This document shows positions 1 to 5,842 of a stretch of 9,883 bases of DNA, one piece after another. The stretch lies in contig QOAM01000130.1 of assembly GCA_003978075.1 (NCBI GenBank), positions 1 through 9,883 on the forward strand. Reading direction: 5' to 3'. The position numbers and the translations under genes were made by a program. The notes below the pieces were generated by a model. It was not told the DNA's origin. It made no database searches and worked only from the letters and a program-made list of their open reading frames with translations. The stretch comes from Thermodesulfatator sp. Lineage in GTDB: Bacteria; Desulfobacterota; Thermodesulfobacteria; Thermodesulfobacteriales; Thermodesulfobacteriaceae. Every line of letters starts with the position of its first letter. The first letter of the stretch is position 1.

Positions 1-404
1 TTCAGAACCTCGGCCCGGTCCACCTCCAGGAAGTCCCCGGCGTAAGCCGTGGGAGTATGAGGATCCGTAATAAGACGAAAACCGAAAAGTACATCCTCGG
101 CGGTGAATTCCACCCCATCGTGCCACTTTACCCCCTTGCGGAGATAGAAGGTGATGGTGCGGCCGTCGGGGGAGACCTCGTAGCGTTCCGCCAGGTCCCC
201 TACGAGGTTGAGATAAGGGTCATACTTCACCAGCCCGTTGAAGATGAGACTGGCTACCTCGTGACTGGCAGCGTCGGTGGCCAGCATAGGAATGAGGGTG
301 CTGGCGTCCCCGATGGTCCCGATGACCAAAGCGTCCCCGTAATCCTGTGCTTGAAGAGATGGAAGACCGAAAAAAAGCAGAAAAACGAGGACTAAGGCTC
401 TCAC
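1..404 (-). CDS. ABC transporter substrate-binding protein, family 5 (peptide/nickel type), N-terminal part
   Basis: This is the periplasmic ligand-binding subunit of a dipeptide/oligopeptide/nickel-type ABC importer. It is cut by the left window edge, so 134 codons remain of a family usually around 500-550 residues. The GTG at 404-402 is chosen because a signal peptide follows at once: MRALVLVFLLFFGLPSLQAQ, with Arg2, a hydrophobic core and a likely cut near A-Q-A|Q. The mature part carries the family-5 start: DASTLIPMLATD, then LIFNGLVKYD, LAERYEVSPDG and the signature LRKGVKWHDGVEFTAEDV (about residues 88-105), in which Trp-His-Asp-Gly and Ala-Glu-Asp-Val are typical. There is no clear Shine-Dalgarno sequence. 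The start overlaps the upstream stop as GTGA, which suggests translational coupling. In the sequence as given the upstream frame reads straight into this gene. The ligand cannot be told from this fragment. Confidence 0.86.
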   Translation of the reverse strand, partial: MRALVLVFLLFFGLPSLQAQDYGDALVIGTIGDASTLIPMLATDAASHEVASLIFNGLVKYDPYLNLVGDLAERYEVSPDGRTITFYLRKGVKWHDGVEFTAEDVLFGFRLITDPHTPTAYAGDFLEVDRAEVL

Positions 405-1157
405 GAGATCAGGGGAAATTGATAAGAAAAATAAAGGTGTATTCCCTTTTCTTTTTCGTACCTGCGGAGAGGTCTGATAAGTTACCAAGAGCAGAAATTT
501 TTCCCCGGGGAGCCAGCGGTCCAGGGCTTTTACGTGCTTGAGAAACTGGTCCACGTCCCTTTTCTTGAGCTGGGTCTTGGCCTCCCCGATGATGTATACC
601 TTCTTTCCGTTGCGTCGGGCTACTCCGTAAATATTTACCTCCATCCAGCGTTCAGGGGTGATTTCCACATATTCGCGTCGGAGGGGCTCTTCCACCTGGA
701 GGCCCTCTTTTTCGAGAAGCGGGGGAAGCCCTACAAAGGCCCGATCTTCTAGGATATATCCCACAGCATGGGCCAGGCCTCCCAGCTGCTCCCGGGTCTT
801 TCGATGTTCTCCGGTGAGCTTTTCTACAGCTTGGGTGAGATTTTGGATGGCCCGCCAGATCTCCTTTTTCTCCTCCGCATCCTTTTTACGGAATTCCCTC
901 CATTCCTCCAGATGTTTTTCTTGGGCCTCTTTCAAGGCTTCGAGCTCCCGCTGCATGCGCTCTTGGGATTCCTTGAGGGCTTCGAGCTCCCGTTGCATGC
1001 GCTCTTGGGCCTGAAGGATCTTTTCTACCAGCTCCTCCAACCGGCTCAGCCTCTGGTCAAAGCGACGGGCCTCTTCTATCTCGCCCACTAGGGCCTCAAA
1101 GATTTCCCGGTAGAGGGGATCCTCTACCTGCTTTATGAGGATTCTTAGGGCCGACAT
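401..1157 (-). CDS. Coiled-coil protein with PD-(D/E)XK nuclease-like domain, apparent frameshift near its 3' end
   Basis: Hypothetical protein of about 251 residues. ATG 1157-1155 has GAGGA eight bases upstream. Residues about 30-125 are a charged coiled coil with two 14-residue repeats (QERMQRELEALKES and QERMQRELEALKEA). Residues about 126-232 resemble the nuclease-like C-terminal region of DUF3782-type proteins: YILEDRAF (E138, D139), MEVNIYG (E173) and IIGEAKTQ (E192, K194), which could be the acidic/Glu-x-Lys core of a PD-(D/E)XK fold. No activity is proven. The frame is correct to about residue 232 (TYQTSPQ). The expected C-terminus, YEKEKGIHLYFSYQFPLIS plus TGA (403-401), lies one base forward. 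Without that shift the frame stays open through the next gene to the window edge. Causes could be a sequencing or assembly indel, a real mutation, or (less likely) programmed +1 shifting. The TGA would overlap the GTG start of the transporter gene. Confidence 0.72.
921..1004 (-). repeat. 42-bp tandem duplication inside the coiled coil
   Basis: Two adjacent 42-bp units (921-962 and 963-1004) share the core CTTCGAGCTCCCG and GCATGCGCTCTTGGG and differ at only a few, mostly third-codon, positions. They encode the two 14-residue repeats of the coiled coil. Fourteen residues equal two heptads, so the duplication keeps the coiled-coil register. A partial third start (TTGGGCCT) follows at 1005. It looks like in-gene duplication, not a mobile or CRISPR repeat. 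Confidence 0.8.
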
Positions 1158-1334
1158 ATCTCTTTTCCTCGGCGTGAGAGATTCCTGGGCCCATTTTACC
1201 CATGAAGAGGCCCCCGAGAAAGGCCTCCCAACTCCTTTTTGAGTTTCCGATAGCGAGCTCCGGCTATTTCACCCCTTGGCGGGAAGTTTAAGAAACCTTG
1301 CGGCCCCCCGGGATTTAGGGATAAAAGAAAAGGC
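1158..1334. other. Divergent intergenic spacer between the coiled-coil gene and topA
   Basis: This 177-bp spacer must hold promoters for both directions, but none is convincing. For topA a poor candidate is TTGCGG, 16 bases, GATAAA ending at about 1326, which would leave almost no leader. A 6-bp GC-rich inverted repeat (GAGGCC 1207-1212, GGCCTC 1222-1227, nine-base loop) lies mid-spacer, with a T5 run at 1236-1240 on the plus side. No small gene is supported here. Confidence 0.4.
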
Positions 1335-3557
1335 ATGGAAAAGGAAAACCTTATCGTGGTGGAGTCTCCTACCAAGGTGCGGACCATCAAAAAAGTGGTG
1401 GGACCGGAGTATGAAGTTTGCGCCTCTGTGGGGCATGTAAAGGATCTCCCTAAAAGCCGTCTGGGAGTGGATGTAGAGAACGGTTTTGAGCCGGAATACG
1501 AGATCATTCCAGGCAAAAAGAAGGTGATTTCCCAGATCAAAAGACTTGCGCGTAAGGCCCGGACCATCTATTTGGCCCCGGATCCAGACCGGGAGGGAGA
1601 AGCTATCGCCTGGCATATCGCCGAGGAATTACGTTCCCTTAAGAAGCCCCTGAAGCGTCTCCTCCTTTACGAACTTACACCTCGGGGCATTCGCGAGGCC
1701 TTAAAGAGGCCCGCAGAACTGGATCCTTTGAAGTACGAGGCCCAGCGAGCTCGGCGGGTGCTGGATCGGCTGGTGGGGTATCATCTTTCGCCCCTCCTCT
1801 GGGAGAAGGTCAAGCGGGGGCTTTCAGCCGGGCGGGTGCAATCCGTGGCCCTGAGACTCATCTGCGAACGAGAGGCCCAGATTCGGGCCTTCCATCCGGA
1901 GGAATACTGGACCATCGAGGCGGAATTCCTTCTCCCTTCAGGGGAGAGCCTAAAGGCCGTCCTGGAAACTAAAAAAGGACGCAAACTCCGGCCCCAAAAG
2001 GAATCCGAGGCCCAAGCCTTAGTCGAAGATCTCCGCCAGGTGCTAGCTGAGCAAAAGGCCCGGATCCAAGCGGTAAAGCGTCGGGAGGTGCGGCGCAAGC
2101 CCCCGGCCCCTTTCATCACCAGTACCCTCCAGCAGGAGGCCTTTCGGCGCTTTCGCTTCTCGGCCCAGAAGACTATGCGCCTCGCCCAAAGGCTTTACGA
2201 AGGGGTGGAGCTGCCCGGGGAGGGGCCGGTGGGACTCATTACCTATATGCGCACCGATTCCGTAAGACTGGCCCCGGAGGCCAAACAGGCCGCCCGCAAG
2301 CTTATCTCTCAGCTCTTTGGCCCGGATTTCGTTCCGGAAAGGCCTCCCCAGCATCGCACCCGGAGACCCTCTGCCCAAGAGGCCCATGAGGCCATTCGGC
2401 CTACCCGTTTTGATCTCCCTCCAGAGGCCCTGGCCCAAGTGCTTTCTCCAGATGAGCATCGGCTCTATGCCCTCATCTGGCGGCGTTTTCTGGCCTCACA
2501 GATGACCCCGGCCCTGTTTGAGGCCACCACCGCGGAGATCCAAGCCGGCCCCTACACCCTGGTGGCCCGAGGGCGACGACTGCTTCACGCCGGATTTCTC
2601 GCAGCTTATGAGGTGGAGGAGGAGGGGGCCCCTAGTTTGCCTCCCCTTGAGGAAGGCCTTGAGCTGGCCCTCAAGGATATCCTGCCCCAGCAACACTTTA
2701 CGCGCCCGCCGGCCCGTTACACCGAGGCTACCCTCATCCGGACCCTGGAAGAAAAGGGGATTGGACGCCCTTCCACCTATGCCCAAATCGTTTCCACCAT
2801 TCGGGAAAGGGGCTATGTGGAAAGCGTAGCCGGGAGCCTTCGCCCCACCGAACTCGGCCTTCTGGTAAACGAACTCCTGGTAAAATCCTTCGAGGATCTA
2901 ATACGCCCGGAATTTACAGCCCAGATGGAGGCCTTTCTGGACGAAATTGCCGCCGGAAAGGCCGATCGTCGAGGAGTGTTGGAAAATTTTTACCATGAAC
3001 TTATGCAGGCCCTCAAGCGGGCCGAAGCAGAGATGGCCTCTCTTAAGGCCGGAGTCCCGGTAAACCTTAAGTGTCCCGAGTGCGGAGAAGGCCTCCTTTT
3101 ACGGGTGGGAAGGAGCGGGCCTTTTCTGGCCTGTGCCCGCTGGCCAGAATGCCGCTTTACCGCAGACTACGAACGCGACGAAGAGGGAAACTTCCGCCTC
3201 AAGGAACGGAAAGAATACGGGACCTGTCCGCAATGCGGGGGAGCGTTGGTGCTGCGTGGGGGACGTTTTGGAGAATTCCTGGCCTGTGCCAATTATCCAA
3301 AATGCCGTTATACCCGCTCTGTAGGTACCGGTGTGGCCTGTCCTCGGGAAGGTTGCGGGGGAGAGATCGTGAAGCGGCGGTCCCGGCGGGGAAAGACCTA
3401 TTATGCCTGCTCCCGGGCTCCGGAATGCGATTTTGTGCTCTGGGACGAGCCGATACCCGAAAAGTGTCCGCTCTGCGGGGCCCCCTTTCTCCTCCTGAAG
3501 CGGGGGCGCCGGGGAGGGAAATATTGTCCCCATTGTAAAGAAAAGATCTCCACATGA
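1335..3557 (+). CDS. topA: DNA topoisomerase I (type IA, omega protein)
   Basis: It relaxes negatively supercoiled DNA by passing one strand through a transient break held by a 5'-phosphotyrosine. It has 740 residues. The N-terminal TOPRIM domain starts with NLIVVESPTK (metal-site Glu10) and carries DPDREGEAIAWH (D83, D85, E87). The catalytic motif GLITYMRTDS places the active Tyr at 304, and EEKGIGRPSTYA follows near residue 475. The C-terminus holds four C4 zinc fingers starting at Cys580, Cys631, Cys669 and Cys711 (CPECG, CPQCG, CPREGCGG, CPLCG). E. coli TopA has three such fingers, so this one has an extra, compact fourth. The start matches the family N-terminus, but the Shine-Dalgarno is weak: AAAGG sits one base from ATG and GGGA thirteen bases away. 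The stop TGA (3555-3557) overlaps the next ATG. Confidence 0.97.
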   Translation: MEKENLIVVESPTKVRTIKKVVGPEYEVCASVGHVKDLPKSRLGVDVENGFEPEYEIIPGKKKVISQIKRLARKARTIYLAPDPDREGEAIAWHIAEELRSLKKPLKRLLLYELTPRGIREALKRPAELDPLKYEAQRARRVLDRLVGYHLSPLLWEKVKRGLSAGRVQSVALRLICEREAQIRAFHPEEYWTIEAEFLLPSGESLKAVLETKKGRKLRPQKESEAQALVEDLRQVLAEQKARIQAVKRREVRRKPPAPFITSTLQQEAFRRFRFSAQKTMRLAQRLYEGVELPGEGPVGLITYMRTDSVRLAPEAKQAARKLISQLFGPDFVPERPPQHRTRRPSAQEAHEAIRPTRFDLPPEALAQVLSPDEHRLYALIWRRFLASQMTPALFEATTAEIQAGPYTLVARGRRLLHAGFLAAYEVEEEGAPSLPPLEEGLELALKDILPQQHFTRPPARYTEATLIRTLEEKGIGRPSTYAQIVSTIRERGYVESVAGSLRPTELGLLVNELLVKSFEDLIRPEFTAQMEAFLDEIAAGKADRRGVLENFYHELMQALKRAEAEMASLKAGVPVNLKCPECGEGLLLRVGRSGPFLACARWPECRFTADYERDEEGNFRLKERKEYGTCPQCGGALVLRGGRFGEFLACANYPKCRYTRSVGTGVACPREGCGGEIVKRRSRRGKTYYACSRAPECDFVLWDEPIPEKCPLCGAPFLLLKRGRRGGKYCPHCKEKIST

Positions 3558-3748
3558 AGGTGCCTTGTCCGGTCTGTGGAGAAGAGGCGGAGCTTGTGGG
3601 TCGGTGAGCCCAGGCCCGGGTGAGGTGTCTCACCTGCGGGAGGGAGTGGCCGGCTCGCCTGCTTCCTGAAGAGGTACTTGAAAAGGCCCGGGAGGCCCTG
3701 TGTGAGAAGCTCCTCGCTCCCTCTCTTTCTTCCTCGTCCAGGATTTAA
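3554..3748 (+). CDS. Small zinc-ribbon protein coupled to topA, interrupted by an in-frame TGA
   Basis: A 64-codon frame starts with ATG 3554, overlapping the topA stop as ATGA, and ends with TAA 3746-3748. It reads MKVPCPVCGEEAELVGR, then TGA at codon 18 (3605-3607), then AQARVRCLTCGREWPARLL and a short charged helix (PEEVLEKAREALCEKLL). The pairs CPVC and CLTC make a typical C4 zinc ribbon that looks like a detached TopA C-terminal finger. Both Cys pairs, flanking the TGA, fit one domain, so the frame was coding on both sides. The TGA may be a nonsense change (CGA Arg or TGG Trp would fit), a base error, or a selenocysteine codon: a stem-loop follows directly. No Cys lies next to the TGA, which weighs against a redox selenocysteine. 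Restart at GTG 3620 would give only the second half. Function unknown. Confidence 0.5.
3615..3640 (+). promoter_or_regulatory. Stem-loop directly after the in-frame TGA (SECIS-like candidate)
   Basis: GGTGAG (3619-3624), loop GTGT (3625-3628) and CTCACC (3629-3634) form a perfect 6-bp stem. It is extended by CCCG (3615-3618) pairing with CGGG (3637-3640) past a two-base TG bulge. The loop holds G-U at +20/+21 after the TGA, the spacing I recall for the essential loop GU of the E. coli fdhF SECIS. The T at +14, bulged in fdhF, is present here but paired. GC-rich DNA forms such hairpins by chance, so this is suggestive only. Confidence 0.3.
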
Positions 3749-4433
3749 ATGCGGCCCACGGGTCCTTTTGGCCTTGACCCTTCCGGAGCTGCGCTTTCTT
3801 CAAAAGAAGCTGTCCCTGGCCCAGAAAGGCCAGCTCTTTCTCTCTCGGGTATTCTTTAACGAAAAAGGGGCCCTGTGCGGGCCGGCTTTAGGGGCCCCGC
3901 AAGCAGTCATGCTTCTGGAAAACCTGGTGGCTGCCGGAGGGAAACATTTCTGGGCCCTGGGATGGGCTGGAGCCCTCAACCCGGACCTGCCTCTGGGAAG
4001 CCTCTTTCTCCCGGAAAAGAGCTACTCCCTGGAAGGAACCTCCCGGCATTATCTTCCCCGAAGGAGGGTCTTCCAACCTGACCCCGAATTTTTCCTGGAA
4101 ACCCAAGAGCTCTTAAAAAGCTATGGACTCAAGCCTCGTTGCGCAGGGGTGGTCTCTACCGATGCCCCTTATCGAGAAGATTACCTCTTTTGGGAGAGGT
4201 GGTCCCCCCGGGTTCAGGCGGTAGATATGGAGACCTCGGCCCTTTTGGCCGCGGCCGCAGCCCTGGGAGTGAAACTGGTGGTCTTGTTAATCATTTCCGA
4301 CCGCATTGGGCCTTCCGGCCGCAAAAAGGCCCCTTCCTCCCTCCTTCAGCAGACCCGCCGCCAACTTTTTCCTGCGCTTTCTACTTTTTTGGAAAGGGGA
4401 GGCCCCGAAGGGCCTCCCTCCATAAGGACTTAA
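3702..4433 (+). CDS. Nucleoside phosphorylase-like protein (PNP/UDP phosphorylase superfamily)
   Basis: A likely cytosolic nucleoside phosphorylase or related N-glycosidic-bond enzyme of about 243 residues. Visible family features are LLALTLPELRF (first strand), a glycine-rich turn FWALGWAGALNPDLPLGSL, EGTSRHYL, STDAPYRED, and the substrate-site motif AVDMETSALLAAAAALGV followed by LLIISDRI. The Met-Glu pair corresponds to the ribose-binding Met-Glu of the superfamily. Substrate (purine, uridine, or other) cannot be assigned. GTG 3702 is chosen because GGGAGG (3690-3695) lies six bases upstream. The frame also has a TTG at 3678. Either start overlaps the zinc-ribbon frame, by 47 bases in the GTG case. 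The TAA (4431-4433) shares the palindrome TTAA with the convergent glnA stop. It probably belongs to the topA transcript. Confidence 0.8.
   Translation: MRSSSLPLFLPRPGFKCGPRVLLALTLPELRFLQKKLSLAQKGQLFLSRVFFNEKGALCGPALGAPQAVMLLENLVAAGGKHFWALGWAGALNPDLPLGSLFLPEKSYSLEGTSRHYLPRRRVFQPDPEFFLETQELLKSYGLKPRCAGVVSTDAPYREDYLFWERWSPRVQAVDMETSALLAAAAALGVKLVVLLIISDRIGPSGRKKAPSSLLQQTRRQLFPALSTFLERGGPEGPPSIRT
4397..4418 (-). terminator. UUCG-capped hairpin just downstream of glnA
   Basis: On the minus strand GGGAGGCCC, loop TTCG, GGGCCTCCC is a perfect 9-bp stem closed by the very stable C(UUCG)G tetraloop. It begins 11 bases after the glnA stop. The tail CTTTCC is only mildly T-rich, so it may work as a terminator or as a 3'-end stabiliser. 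It lies inside the last codons of the plus-strand phosphorylase gene (RGGPEGPPS), where the transcript would carry the complementary hairpin with a CGAA loop. Confidence 0.6.
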
Positions 4434-5842
4434 ATGTCGAAGTAAAGATAAAACTCGTAAGGATGCGGACGCAGGCGCACCTGATCGGCCTCGTTTTCGC
4501 GCTTGTAACGGATCCAGGTCTCGATGAGATCCTCGGTAAAGACCCCTCCTTTCATGAGAAACTCGTGGTCCTCCTCCAGAGCCGCGAGGGCCTCTTCCAG
4601 ACTGGCCGGGGTAGTGGGAATGTTCTTGAGTTCCTCCGGCGGGAGGCTGTAAATGTCCTTGTCCATGGGCTCACCGGGATCGATGCGGTTTTCGATCCCG
4701 TCGAGCGCCGCCATAAGTATGGCCGCAAAGGCCAGGTAGCCGTTGCAGGAGGGGTCCGGTGTACGGAACTCAAGCCGCTTGGCCTTGGGGCTGGGACTGT
4801 ACATAGGGATACGAATGGCCGCAGAGCGATTCCGGCTGGAATAGCAGAGGTTTACCGGGGCCTCAAAGCCCGGGGTGAGCCGTTTGTAGGAATTGGTGGT
4901 GGGGTTGGTGAAGGCGCAGATGGCCCGACAGTGCTTGAGGATGCCTCCGATGGCGTAAAGGGCCGTTTCCGAGAGCCCGGCATAACGATCCCCGGCAAAG
5001 ACATTAGTATCCCCCTTCCAGATGCTGAAATGGGTATGCATGCCGGAGCCGTTGTCGCCAAAGAGGGGCTTGGGCATAAAGGTTACCGTTTTGCCGTGTT
5101 TATAGGCCACATTCTTGAGGATGTATTTGAACCACATGAGGTTGTCCCCCATCTTGACCAAGGGGGCAAAGCGCATATCAATCTCCGCCTGGCCGGCGGT
5201 GGCCACCTCGTGGTGATGGCACTCCACCTGAATGCCCACCTTTTGGAGATAAAGGGTCATCTCCGTGCGGAGGTCTTGATGCTTGTCCGAAGGAGGCACC
5301 GGGAAGTAGCCCTCCTTGTGGCGGGGTTTGTAGCCCAGGTTGGGGTTTTCCTCGCGCCCGGAATTCCAGATCCCCTCGATAGAATCTACAAAGTAGAAGC
5401 TGTAGTGGGCTGCGGAGTCGTAACGGATGTCGTCGAAGATGAAAAATTCCGCCTCCGGGCCGAAATAGGCCGTATCCCCTATCCCGGTGCTCTTAAGATA
5501 AGCCTCGGCCTTTTGGGCCACATAGCGGGGATCCCGGCTATAAAACTCCCGCGTAATGGGATCTACCACGTTACAGATGAGGGAAAGGGTAGGGACCTCA
5601 CAAAAGGGATCCATCACCGCAGTGGTGGGATCCGGAACTACGAGCATGTCGCTTTCGTGGATTTCCTGCCAACCGCGGATGGAGGAACCGTCGAACCCGA
5701 AGCCCGCTTCAAAGGATTCTTCGGTGAGCTCCTCTATGGGCACAGAGAAGTGTTGCCAGAGGCCGGGGAGGTCCAGAAACTTGAGATCTACTATTTTGGC
5801 TCCGTTTTTGCGCGCATACTCCAGAACATCCTTAGGTGTCAT
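4430..5842 (-). CDS. glnA: Glutamine synthetase, type I
   Basis: It makes glutamine from glutamate, ammonia and ATP as a cytosolic dodecamer. It has 470 residues, close to E. coli GlnA (469). ATG 5842-5840 is chosen: GGAGG sits seven bases upstream and the family N-terminus (VLEYARKNGAKIVDLKF) follows. The frame is open further upstream, inside glnD, but that part is not family-like. Motifs: GFDGSSIRGW (latch Asp51), FGPEAEFF (E130, E132), HHHEVATAGQAEID (E212, E220), DNGSGMHTHFS (H269), NPTTNSYKRL, RNRSAAIRIP (R339), LEFRTPDPSCN (E358, R360). KDIYSLPPEE holds Tyr398, the position adenylylated in E. coli (Tyr397), so this is the adenylylation-type (GSI-beta) form. No glnE is in the window. 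Its ATG overlaps the glnD stop as ATGA. It is the last gene of the operon. Confidence 0.97.
   Translation of the reverse strand: MTPKDVLEYARKNGAKIVDLKFLDLPGLWQHFSVPIEELTEESFEAGFGFDGSSIRGWQEIHESDMLVVPDPTTAVMDPFCEVPTLSLICNVVDPITREFYSRDPRYVAQKAEAYLKSTGIGDTAYFGPEAEFFIFDDIRYDSAAHYSFYFVDSIEGIWNSGREENPNLGYKPRHKEGYFPVPPSDKHQDLRTEMTLYLQKVGIQVECHHHEVATAGQAEIDMRFAPLVKMGDNLMWFKYILKNVAYKHGKTVTFMPKPLFGDNGSGMHTHFSIWKGDTNVFAGDRYAGLSETALYAIGGILKHCRAICAFTNPTTNSYKRLTPGFEAPVNLCYSSRNRSAAIRIPMYSPSPKAKRLEFRTPDPSCNGYLAFAAILMAALDGIENRIDPGEPMDKDIYSLPPEELKNIPTTPASLEEALAALEEDHEFLMKGGVFTEDLIETWIRYKRENEADQVRLRPHPYEFYLYFDI

Noticed and set aside
443..457. A AAA AAG-type slippery sequence suggesting programmed -1 frameshifting
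   Set aside because: A -1 slip here leads to a frame ending at the TGA at 412-410 without the expected C-terminus. The family-like C-terminus lies in the +1 frame, so an indel explains the data better.
921..1004. CRISPR-like repeat
   Set aside because: It is a two-unit in-frame tandem duplication inside a coding region, with no spacers.
1207..1240. GAGGCC/GGCCTC inverted repeat followed by T5, as a plus-strand terminator
   Set aside because: No plus-strand gene ends upstream of it, the T run is nine bases from the stem, and GAGGCC-type words are very common throughout the window.
3678..3701. TTG 3678 as the start of the phosphorylase
   Set aside because: No ribosome binding site is suitably placed before it, whereas GGGAGG sits six bases before GTG 3702. 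It remains possible.
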